Shown piece by piece: positions 1-6,332 of a DNA stretch of 6,332 nt; the stretch's first letter is position 1; every line of letters starts with the position of its first letter. Location of the stretch: the NCBI GenBank assembly GCA_016297535.1, contig JAEDGL010000136.1, positions 1 through 6,332 of the forward strand, in the 5' to 3' direction. Source of the stretch: Clostridia bacterium (GTDB lineage Bacteria > Bacillota > Clostridia > Christensenellales > Aristaeellaceae). Below the pieces are notes generated by a model. The model did no database searches, was not told the DNA's origin, and was given only the letters and a program-made list of their open reading frames with translations. A program made the translations under genes and the position numbers.

Positions 1-1398
<1,398 letters not shown>

Positions 1399-1407
1399 TA
1401 CGGCGAG

Positions 1408-1412
1408 AGGAG
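1408..1412 (+). promoter_or_regulatory. Ribosome binding site of the permease gene
   Basis: AGGAG lies 10 bases before the ATG at 1423, inside the 24-base gap after the ATPase stop codon. It supports that ATG as the start. The short gap, with no promoter, indicates co-transcription of the ATPase and permease. Confidence 0.75.
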
Positions 1413-1422
1413 ATAACCCACC

Positions 1423-2463
1423 ATGACACAGAAAACCACTCATCCCTCCCTCTGGCGCAGGGTGCAGCGCCAGTGGAAAACCAATCCCCTGTTTTCCACC
1501 GCGCTGGTGCTGGTGCTGATGATCATTCTTCAGACGCTGGCGCTGGGCTTTTCGTTTGACAGCTTTGGCGCGTGGTTCAGCCAGTGGAGCCGCAACTGGA
1601 TCAACATTCTGCGCAACAACGCCACCGTAGGCATTGTGGCGCTGGGCATGTGCTTTGTCATCATCTCCGGCGGCATCGATCTGGCGGTGGGCTCCACGCT
1701 GGTGGCTGTGGGCGCTACGCTGATGTTTTTCATCAACGGCTACCCCAACGGCATCCTGACCGCCGCAGGCATTACCGGCGTGCCGGCCTTTGTGATCGGC
1801 ATTCTGGCCTGCATGCTGATGGGCTGCGCGCTGGGCGGCGTAAGCGGTTTTCTGATTGCCAGGCAAAAGCTGCCCGCCTTTATTGCCACCCTGGGCATGA
1901 TGAAAATCTGCCGCTCGGTCACCCAGCAGGTGATGCAGACCGCCTCGGTCAAGGTGCCCACGCAGTTCCTGGCCATCGCCAACACCAAAATCGGCGGCCA
2001 GGTGGTTCTGCCCATTGTGTACTGGCTGGTGATTGCGGTAATTCTGCACATCATTTCCCGTAAGACGACCTTTGGCCGTCAGGTGTACGCCATCGGCTCC
2101 AACGAGCGCACCGCGCGCCTTTCCGGCATCAATGTGGAAAGGGTAAAGGCAATGGTCTACGTGCTCAGCGGCCTGCTGGTGTCCATTTCCGCCATCATCC
2201 AGGTGGCGCGCATCGGCAGCATGGACTACGCCAACGCGGGCAGCGGCTACGAGATGGACGCCATCGCGGCGGTTGTGGTGGGCGGCACCAGCATGAGCGG
2301 CGGCCGCGGCTCGGTGATCGGCACGGTGCTGGGCATGCTGATTATTGCCGTGATGAACAACCTGCTGAACCTGATGGGCGTTCCGCCCTTCCTGCGCGAG
2401 GCGTTCAAGGGCTTTATCGTCATTGTGGCGGTGCTGTTGCAGAAAAAGGAAAGCAACTCCTGA
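1423..2463 (+). CDS. Sugar ABC transporter permease (RbsC family, BPD_transp_2)
   Basis: This is the membrane channel subunit of the carbohydrate importer; such permeases normally work as a dimer with the fused ATPase and an extracellular sugar-binding protein. The 346 residues match the family length of about 320-350. Hydrophobic spans run along the protein, for example near residues 24-43, 66-105, 118-146, 193-212, 243-262, 278-290 and 297-340. Family landmarks are GGIDLAVGS (83-91), KLPAFIATLG (149-158), the cytoplasmic segment TTFGRQVYAIGSN (215-227) followed by ARLSGINVERVK (231-242), which resembles the loop that docks on the ATPase, and GYEMDAIAAVVVGGTSMSGG (275-294). The charged N-terminus (about 20 residues) is cytosolic. 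It is the only permease seen, consistent with a homodimer as in RbsC. Family confidence is high; the transported sugar is not deducible. Confidence 0.95.
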   Translation: MTQKTTHPSLWRRVQRQWKTNPLFSTALVLVLMIILQTLALGFSFDSFGAWFSQWSRNWINILRNNATVGIVALGMCFVIISGGIDLAVGSTLVAVGATLMFFINGYPNGILTAAGITGVPAFVIGILACMLMGCALGGVSGFLIARQKLPAFIATLGMMKICRSVTQQVMQTASVKVPTQFLAIANTKIGGQVVLPIVYWLVIAVILHIISRKTTFGRQVYAIGSNERTARLSGINVERVKAMVYVLSGLLVSISAIIQVARIGSMDYANAGSGYEMDAIAAVVVGGTSMSGGRGSVIGTVLGMLIIAVMNNLLNLMGVPPFLREAFKGFIVIVAVLLQKKESNS

Positions 2464-2487
2464 CCCATCGCCCGTCTTTTGTCTCTT

Positions 2488-2503
2488 CTCCTCTGAAAGG
2501 AGG
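2488..2503 (+). promoter_or_regulatory. Shine-Dalgarno of the oxidoreductase gene, inside a small hairpin
   Basis: AAAGGAGG (2496-2503) is a near-perfect Shine-Dalgarno, 7 bases before the ATG at 2511, and fixes that start. Directly upstream, CTCCT (2488-2492) is the exact complement of AGGAG (2498-2502) across a 5-base loop, so the mRNA could fold a 5 bp stem that covers the ribosome site. A further T-G wobble pair (2487/2503) could extend it. Whether this regulates anything is inference; the stem is short. Confidence 0.55.
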
Positions 2504-2510
2504 CGTTTGG

Positions 2511-3557
2511 ATGCTGAAAATCGGTATCATTGGCTGTGGAAAAATCACGCAGGTGCGGCACGCGCCGGAGTATGCCGAAAACGGTGGCTGCACCCTTGCG
2601 GCATGGTATGATGCTGTCCCCGAACGGGCAAAGGCCATGGCGCAGCAGTACGGCGGCAAGGTGTGCCGGAGTGTGGAGGAGCTGCTGGATCAGCAGCTGG
2701 ACGCGGTCAGTGTGTGCGTAGCCAACCGCGATCACGCGGCCGTTACCATCCGCGCGCTGGAGGCCGGCTGCCATGTGCTGTGCGAAAAGCCCATGGCCGT
2801 TACCCTGGACGAATGCGAAAGCATGCTGCAAGCTGCCAGGCGCACCGGCAAAATGCTGATGCTTGGTCATAACCAGCGCTTTAATCAAAGCCACGCACAG
2901 GCGCGGTACATGCTGCTTTCCGGCAAGCTGGGCAAGCCGCTGGCCTTTCGCACCTCCTTTGCCCATCCCGGGCCGGAATGCTGGACGGATCAGAAAAACA
3001 GCTGGTTCATCCACCGGGATCAATCCGCCTTTGGGGTGCTGGCGGATTTGGGCATTCACAAAATCGACCTGATTCATTACCTGCTGGATGAACCCATCGT
3101 TCAGGTAAGCGCCATGCTGGGCACGCTGGACAAGCGCTATCCGGATGGCGGGCTGATTGATGTGGATGACAATGCCCTGTGCCTTTGCCGCACCCGCAGC
3201 GGCGTCATGGGACAGGTACACGTCAGCTGGACCAACTATGGCTCGGAGGACAACACCACCCGCATATACACCACGGATGGCGTTTTGCGCCTGTATGATG
3301 ACCCGGAATTCTCTTTTGTTTTTGAGCGCCGCGAGGGAGACGCCCTGCGCCTGCAGCTGGATCAGATGACCACCAACCAGCAGCAGACCGAGGGGCAGCG
3401 CCGCAATACCGGGGTGATCAACGCCTTTGTGCAGAGCATCCTTTCCGGGCAGCCTTCCGTGGCAGACGCTTCGGAGTGCATTCAGGCCATGCGCGTTGTT
3501 TTCGCAGCCATTGAAAGTGCTCAGCAGGGCAAAATGATGGAAATCCGCCAGCCCTGA
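2511..3557 (+). CDS. Gfo/Idh/MocA-family NAD(P)-dependent oxidoreductase
   Basis: This is a cytosolic dehydrogenase of the family that includes glucose-fructose oxidoreductase and inositol 2-dehydrogenase; members oxidise or reduce hydroxyls on sugars, inositols or glycosides using NAD(P). At 348 residues it has normal family length. The N-terminal Rossmann fold starts at once with IGIIGCGKIT (4-13), the dinucleotide-binding glycine motif. EKP at 92-94 carries the conserved Lys93 of the family. The C-terminal substrate domain has the motif GVLADLGIHKID (175-186), where Asp179 and His183 match the conserved Asp/His of the active site. The ATG at 2511 is preferred because it has a perfectly placed ribosome site and the nucleotide-binding motif follows immediately. 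It lies 47 bases after the permease with no terminator between, so it is probably in the same operon and probably acts on the imported substrate or a derivative. Exact substrate and cofactor preference cannot be read. Confidence 0.93.
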   Translation: MLKIGIIGCGKITQVRHAPEYAENGGCTLAAWYDAVPERAKAMAQQYGGKVCRSVEELLDQQLDAVSVCVANRDHAAVTIRALEAGCHVLCEKPMAVTLDECESMLQAARRTGKMLMLGHNQRFNQSHAQARYMLLSGKLGKPLAFRTSFAHPGPECWTDQKNSWFIHRDQSAFGVLADLGIHKIDLIHYLLDEPIVQVSAMLGTLDKRYPDGGLIDVDDNALCLCRTRSGVMGQVHVSWTNYGSEDNTTRIYTTDGVLRLYDDPEFSFVFERREGDALRLQLDQMTTNQQQTEGQRRNTGVINAFVQSILSGQPSVADASECIQAMRVVFAAIESAQQGKMMEIRQP

Positions 3558-3563
3558 AGCAAT

Positions 3564-3595
3564 AAGAGTCGGAGGGCCGCGGCCCTCCGACTCTT
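3564..3595. terminator. Perfect 32-base palindrome between convergent genes, probable terminator hairpin
   Basis: Bases 3564-3595 are identical to their reverse complement, centred on CCGCGG, and would form a 14 bp very GC-rich stem with a CGCG loop. It begins 7 bases after the oxidoreductase stop. On the minus strand the stem is followed by a moderately T-rich stretch (CTCTTATTGCTT), whereas on the plus strand CCCAGAGG follows. It may therefore serve the minus-strand unit better, although it can fold in either transcript. Confidence 0.65.
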
Positions 3596-3618
3596 CCCAG
3601 AGGTTTATCGACAGTTTG

Positions 3619-3643
3619 AAGCCTGCCAGCAATGGCAGGCTTT
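3619..3643 (+). terminator. Stem-loop with GCAA tetraloop, probable terminator of the sugar operon
   Basis: AAGCCTGCCA (3619-3628) pairs with TGGCAGGCTT (3633-3642) over a GCAA loop, giving a 10 bp stem followed on the plus strand by TTTCCTGATT. This resembles an intrinsic terminator with a weak U-tract for transcripts coming from the oxidoreductase gene. On the minus strand the stem is followed by CAAACTG, a poorer terminator. Confidence 0.6.
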
Positions 3644-3678
3644 CCTGATTGTATGGCTTTGAAAGACCGTATCTGTAC

Positions 3679-4740
3679 TCAGCGCGCCGTAATCAGCTGC
3701 TGCGCAAGCGCCCGCTGATCCTTTGCAAGCGAATGCGTGGCATACGGCGAGCCATGCAGCTGAGCGATTACCTGAAGAAAGCTTTCCGGCGTGCCGGTAA
3801 TCTGCAATTGCTTGCCGGCTGCCAAAATGCGGCGATAGACATCCATCCAGCATTCGGCCGGCGGCTTTCCGTCGCCAAACACCCACTGAACCGCGTTCAG
3901 CTTTTCCAGGGAGAGGATATCCTCCAGATGATTGAGCTCGCCGATTCCATCCAGATGGTAGAGGGTGTGGGGAATGCGCTCGGTATCCCTGCGCAGGGTC
4001 TGCAGCACAAACTGCCGGAACATGGGGTTGCCGATCATATAGGAAAAATCGCACTGGATAACATAGGAGGGCTCTTCGCTCAGAATGCCCGCCCAGTTGG
4101 TGTTGAACCGCTGGGGTCTGAGCACCTGCAGAAAATCCTGATAGGCTTCGTACCACGCCTGCTGGATTTCCTCATTCAGGCGGAGAACCTCTTCAGGGCT
4201 GTCGTACAGATCCATCAGCAGGTTTTCGCTGCCGCGCAGCACCGCGGCCACATCCATAACGCCGCCCAGATCCGGCAGTCCCAGGATCACATTCCCCTGC
4301 CATTTTTCCAGACCGGCACGGTAAAGATCCTTGATGCGCCTGGCATAGCGGTTTTCCGGCTCATACCGGACATGGATATCCTCGATTTCCAGCTCCTCCT
4401 GCGGAAAAAACCAGACCGCTCCGGAGGTGTTGTCCAGCCTTGCGCCGCAGAACGCGGACAGTACGCCGGGGCCGAAGGCGTCAAAATTGACCATGGGAAA
4501 AGCGTCGCCCAGATATTCCTGCCGGCTGAGCCTGTGATCCAGCGCATCAATCACCTGTTCGGGCGAGATGGAAAAATCGTTGCACGTTTTCTGGCTGAGA
4601 ACAGGAATGCTGCAGGCGGGCGCCTCGTAGGCATCCTCAATCGTTACCTTCATCAGCGGACGGTCCAGCTCGCCCTTCCACCATCTGGCATGGTTGATGG
4701 CTACCTGTTCCATCCGTTCCGGGGTAAAATGTACGGCCAT
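3679..4740 (-). CDS. Uroporphyrinogen decarboxylase-like (URO-D superfamily) protein of unknown substrate
   Basis: This 353-residue soluble protein has no signal peptide or membrane span. It resembles the group of URO-D-fold proteins in Bacillota that is distinct from HemE; the fold is a TIM barrel also used by corrinoid/CoM methyltransferases. Recognition rests on the C-terminal half: YHLDGIGELNHLEDIL (261-276), AVQWVFGDGKP (283-293) and a closing strand ITGTPESF (314-321). His262, Asp264 and His271 are the most likely functional polar residues. The N-terminal Arg/Gln/Gly segment of true uroporphyrinogen decarboxylase is not seen, nor is an obvious His-x-Cys...Cys zinc site of the methyltransferases, so neither haem synthesis nor a defined methyl transfer should be assigned. 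The start at 4740 follows AGAAGGAG (4749-4756) at 8 bases. It lies 18 bases after the SH3/VanW gene and is probably translated from the same mRNA. Confidence 0.75.
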   Translation of the reverse strand: MAVHFTPERMEQVAINHARWWKGELDRPLMKVTIEDAYEAPACSIPVLSQKTCNDFSISPEQVIDALDHRLSRQEYLGDAFPMVNFDAFGPGVLSAFCGARLDNTSGAVWFFPQEELEIEDIHVRYEPENRYARRIKDLYRAGLEKWQGNVILGLPDLGGVMDVAAVLRGSENLLMDLYDSPEEVLRLNEEIQQAWYEAYQDFLQVLRPQRFNTNWAGILSEEPSYVIQCDFSYMIGNPMFRQFVLQTLRRDTERIPHTLYHLDGIGELNHLEDILSLEKLNAVQWVFGDGKPPAECWMDVYRRILAAGKQLQITGTPESFLQVIAQLHGSPYATHSLAKDQRALAQQLITAR

Positions 4741-4748
4741 CGGGTATT

Positions 4749-4756
4749 CTCCTTCT
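4749..4756 (-). promoter_or_regulatory. Ribosome binding site of the URO-D-like gene
   Basis: Read on the minus strand, AGAAGGAG ends 8 bases before the ATG at 4740 and lies wholly in the 18-base gap after the VanW gene. It supports the chosen start and a bicistronic message. Confidence 0.7.
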
Positions 4757-4758
4757 GC

Positions 4759-6072
4759 TTACGATTCGCGGAAGATGCAGCAGGTCAGCACGCCGTCGCT
4801 GTTCATAAACTGATAGCGGATGGCGTAGGGCAGAGTGTTTTTCATGGTAAGGTTGATGTTGCCGCCGCCGACGGCCGCGTCAAAGCCCTTGGGAATGTAG
4901 TCCATGCCCACCTCGGCATGCACCTTGCGGTGGGTTACCAGCAGGGGCACCTGAATGGTGCAAACGTAGAAGGTGGTGTTTACCTGGCAGGTGCCGCCGC
5001 CATAGCCCACCAGCGCGTGGGGGCTGAGGATGGGGGCGGATTTGTAGCCCGTGGCCTGCTGATAGGGGCCGATGGTCTGGTTCATGTTGTAGGCTTCGCC
5101 AGGCTGCAGCACTGTGCCGCTGATAAAATCGGAGGACAGATGGATGTTCCAGTTGCGGCCCTGAATCTGCGCGGTGGTTTTGCCCACGGCAAAATAGGTG
5201 GTCATGGTGCTGATCAGGTCGCCGGGGCGCGCCTCCTGCCAGTTGACAACGGGCAGCACATAGGCCACCTCATCCGCCCGGATGTAGCCGGTGGTGCGGT
5301 CGATGGGCAGAGGATAGCGGCCCAGCGAATCCAGCTCGCCCACGGTAAGGGCGGAGCCGGGGTTAACGGTAAACAGCGCCTTGTTGGTTTGCAGATCGTA
5401 GATGGTGGTGGTATGGTTGACAAAGGCCAGGTTGGGCCACACGGTCAGCCCGGGAATTTCGCCCGCATAGGGATCAACGCGGTCCCACTTGAACAGGTAA
5501 TCCGTGCGGATAAAGCCGTAATGGGTGCCGTTGTAGCGCACAAAGCACCAGTCGCCGCTGATTTCGCCAACCACCAGCTGCTCATAAATGTTGGTGTAGC
5601 ATACGCGGGCGGCGTTTTCATTGGGCTTTTCATACAGCGCCACGCGATCCTTCACGGTGTGGGCGATGTATTTTTCCTGAAAATTGTTTTTGCTCATGGA
5701 AAAACCCGGCTCCAGCTCGCCCACGGGCAGGGCCTGCTCAGGCGGCACATCGGCCTGTGCCGCGGCGGCATCGGGATCCACCACAAACACATCGGTCAGA
5801 TATTTGGTTTTCACATACCCTTCCACACGGCTGGTGCGCACCTTGCACCATAGATCGCCGTAGTCGATAATATATACCAGGCTGTCGCGCGGGATGCTGT
5901 CGTTGCCAAGCGCGCCGTCGTCGGGCGCGCGGCGCACCTTGAGCGTGGTGGAGGCTTTGGCCGTATGCGTGATGGGCGCTTCCTCCGCGGCGGTATCCTC
6001 CGCCAGCGAAAACGCGGGCACAAGCATCAGCAACGCCAGCAGCAGGGCGATCCAGCGGTTGAGTTTGAGCAT
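4759..6072 (-). CDS. Secreted protein with SH3-like repeats and a C-terminal VanW domain
   Basis: This 437-residue protein is probably exported and acts at the cell wall. A signal peptide is clear: basic MLKLNR, a leucine-rich core and FSLA before Glu25, with no lipobox cysteine. Two bacterial SH3-like units follow, about 36-93 (with LWCKVR, GYVKTKYL) and 137-194 (with DWCFVRYNG, YGFIRTDYL), and a weaker third at about 214-272 (GYIRADEVAYV). The VanW domain spans about 285-430: RNWNIHLSSDF, GTVLQPGEAYNMN, GYKSAP, the glycine motif GYGGGTCQVNTTFY (356-369) and HAEVGMDYIPKGFDAAV. The start at 6072 is chosen because it gives the signal peptide and has AAAGGA 8 bases upstream; an upstream extension of the frame has no such support. 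VanW domains are named from vancomycin clusters, but the domain alone does not indicate resistance. Its biochemical role is not settled; binding or modifying peptidoglycan is an inference from the SH3 units. Confidence 0.9.
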   Translation of the reverse strand: MLKLNRWIALLLALLMLVPAFSLAEDTAAEEAPITHTAKASTTLKVRRAPDDGALGNDSIPRDSLVYIIDYGDLWCKVRTSRVEGYVKTKYLTDVFVVDPDAAAAQADVPPEQALPVGELEPGFSMSKNNFQEKYIAHTVKDRVALYEKPNENAARVCYTNIYEQLVVGEISGDWCFVRYNGTHYGFIRTDYLFKWDRVDPYAGEIPGLTVWPNLAFVNHTTTIYDLQTNKALFTVNPGSALTVGELDSLGRYPLPIDRTTGYIRADEVAYVLPVVNWQEARPGDLISTMTTYFAVGKTTAQIQGRNWNIHLSSDFISGTVLQPGEAYNMNQTIGPYQQATGYKSAPILSPHALVGYGGGTCQVNTTFYVCTIQVPLLVTHRKVHAEVGMDYIPKGFDAAVGGGNINLTMKNTLPYAIRYQFMNSDGVLTCCIFRES

Positions 6073-6080
6073 GGATTTCT

Positions 6081-6086
6081 TCCTTT
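6081..6086 (-). promoter_or_regulatory. Ribosome binding site that fixes the SH3/VanW start
   Basis: Read on the minus strand, AAAGGA (within GGAAAGGAAG) lies 8 bases before the ATG at 6072. It decides the start in favour of the signal-peptide methionine, although the frame remains open further upstream. Confidence 0.7.
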
Positions 6087-6118
6087 CCGTTTGGTGAAAA
6101 ATGGTCACATACCTGTTT

Positions 6119-6147
6119 ATTATAGCGGCGGCATGCCCAAAATGCAA
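6119..6147 (-). promoter_or_regulatory. SigA-type promoter for the SH3/VanW and URO-D-like genes
   Basis: On the minus strand, TTGCAT (6142-6147) as -35 and a perfect TATAAT (6119-6124) as -10 are separated by exactly 17 bases. Transcription would start near 6112, giving a leader of about 40 bases before the ATG at 6072. The near-consensus form suggests steady housekeeping-type expression. No operator-like repeat is obvious around it. Confidence 0.82.
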
Positions 6148-6161
6148 GCACGGATCACAGC

Positions 6162-6194
6162 AAAAACCCGCCGCTTTCAGAAGGAGCGGCGGGC
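6162..6194 (-). terminator. Intrinsic terminator of a minus-strand gene beyond the right edge
   Basis: Read on the minus strand, CCCGCCGCT (6193-6185), a 9-base loop and AGCGGCGGG (6175-6167) form a 9 bp GC-rich stem followed directly by TTTTT (6166-6162). This is a textbook Rho-independent terminator. It ends only 14 bases before the -35 box of the next unit, so it isolates that unit from read-through. On the plus strand only a short T-run follows (CTTTG). Confidence 0.85.
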
Positions 6195-6223
6195 TTTGAA
6201 AAGCCAATGGGGAATTACCAGCG

Positions 6224-6258
6224 TGTCGAAAAAGCTCGCTTCGCGATCTTTTCCGACA
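6224..6258. repeat. Imperfect palindrome 1 at the right edge
   Basis: This 35-base inverted repeat pairs TGTCG with CGACA, AAAAG with CTTTT and TCGC with GCGA around a 3-base loop, with two single mismatches between the blocks. It lies 30 bases outside the terminator stem. It resembles a dispersed intergenic palindrome rather than a second terminator, but copies elsewhere cannot be seen here. Confidence 0.6.
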
Positions 6259-6264
6259 GGAATG

Positions 6265-6309
6265 CACCATTTGTCTGCTCGCCTGCGGCTCGCCGGGCGG
6301 CAAATGGTG
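6265..6309. repeat. Imperfect palindrome 2 at the right edge
   Basis: CACCATTTG (6265-6273) is the exact reverse complement of CAAATGGTG (6301-6309). The GC-rich interior can extend the stem with a wobble pair and a bulged base. It starts 6 bases after palindrome 1. Confidence 0.6.
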
Positions 6310-6319
6310 AAAGGAAAGC

Positions 6320-6332
6320 CTTGCTGCGCAAG
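6320..6332. repeat. Palindrome 3, possibly cut by the window edge
   Basis: CTTGC (6320-6324) and GCAAG (6328-6332) are exact inverted copies around TGC, and the symmetry reaches the last base of the window. The arm may continue, because the bases before it (AAGGAAAGC) could find their complement beyond the edge. Confidence 0.4.

Noticed and set aside
1501..2063. Other shorter open frames on both strands inside the permease and ATPase genes
   Set aside because: They overlap firmly identified genes, lack ribosome sites and show shadow compositions rich in Arg, Ser or His.
2247..3632. A 461-codon open frame on the minus strand over the oxidoreductase gene
   Set aside because: It is in reverse-complement register with the oxidoreductase and is open for the same codon-use reason. 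It crosses the intergenic hairpins and shows no domain of its own.
3649..5853. A 734-codon open frame on the plus strand across the URO-D-like and VanW genes
   Set aside because: Its codons are in exact reverse-complement register with both minus-strand genes. A stop could only arise where those genes use TTA, CTA or TCA, which are rare in this GC-rich DNA. The product is rich in His, Gly and Ala, has no recognisable domain, and spans two well-supported genes and their gap.
4759..6072. Reading the VanW domain as a vancomycin-resistance gene
   Set aside because: No vanHAX-type ligase, dehydrogenase or dipeptidase is present. VanW domains are widespread in Bacillota outside resistance clusters.
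6073..6303. Extending the SH3/VanW protein by 77 residues to an upstream start
   Set aside because: The extension would be translated from the promoter, the terminator and two palindromes, and would bury the signal peptide. The ATG at 6072 has a good ribosome site.
6162..6332. CRISPR array or riboswitch in the right-edge hairpin region
   Set aside because: The palindromes differ in sequence and spacing, so there is no direct-repeat/spacer pattern. They lie upstream of the promoter, so they are not in the leader of the VanW message.

Overview
The window reads as chromosomal DNA of a GC-rich member of the Bacillota, most likely a gut-type clostridium. This rests on strong AGGAGG-type ribosome binding sites, a near-consensus SigA promoter, a secreted SH3/VanW protein typical of Gram-positive cell envelopes, RbsA/RbsC-type sugar transporter genes close to clostridial forms, and a base composition that looks like the high 50s in percent GC by eye. 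The species cannot be named from sequence alone.

Left half, plus strand (1-3557): the 3' part of a sugar-uptake operon. It holds a fused two-domain ABC ATPase of the RbsA/MglA type (cut by the left edge), an RbsC-type permease, and a Gfo/Idh/MocA-family NAD(P)-dependent oxidoreductase. The gaps are 24 and 47 bases, with no promoter or terminator seen between the genes. The substrate-binding protein expected for such a transporter is not in the window and probably lies upstream. The likely joint task is import of a sugar, polyol or sugar derivative and its oxidation or isomerisation inside the cell; the substrate cannot be read from the sequence.

Middle (3558-3678): a convergent intergenic region with two consecutive hairpins that probably end transcription from both sides.

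Right half, minus strand (6147 down to 3679): a two-gene unit behind a clear promoter. It encodes a secreted protein with SH3-like repeats and a C-terminal VanW domain, and, 18 bases later, a cytosolic protein distantly related to uroporphyrinogen decarboxylase (URO-D fold) that lacks the hallmarks of the haem enzyme. Nothing visible explains why these two are paired.

Right edge (6148-6332): no gene that can be supported. It holds an intrinsic terminator for a minus-strand gene beyond the edge, then three successive palindromes that look like dispersed intergenic repeats. I see no CRISPR array, tRNA, rRNA, transposase or obvious new defence system. The window is mostly ordinary metabolism and envelope genes with a few points worth checking.
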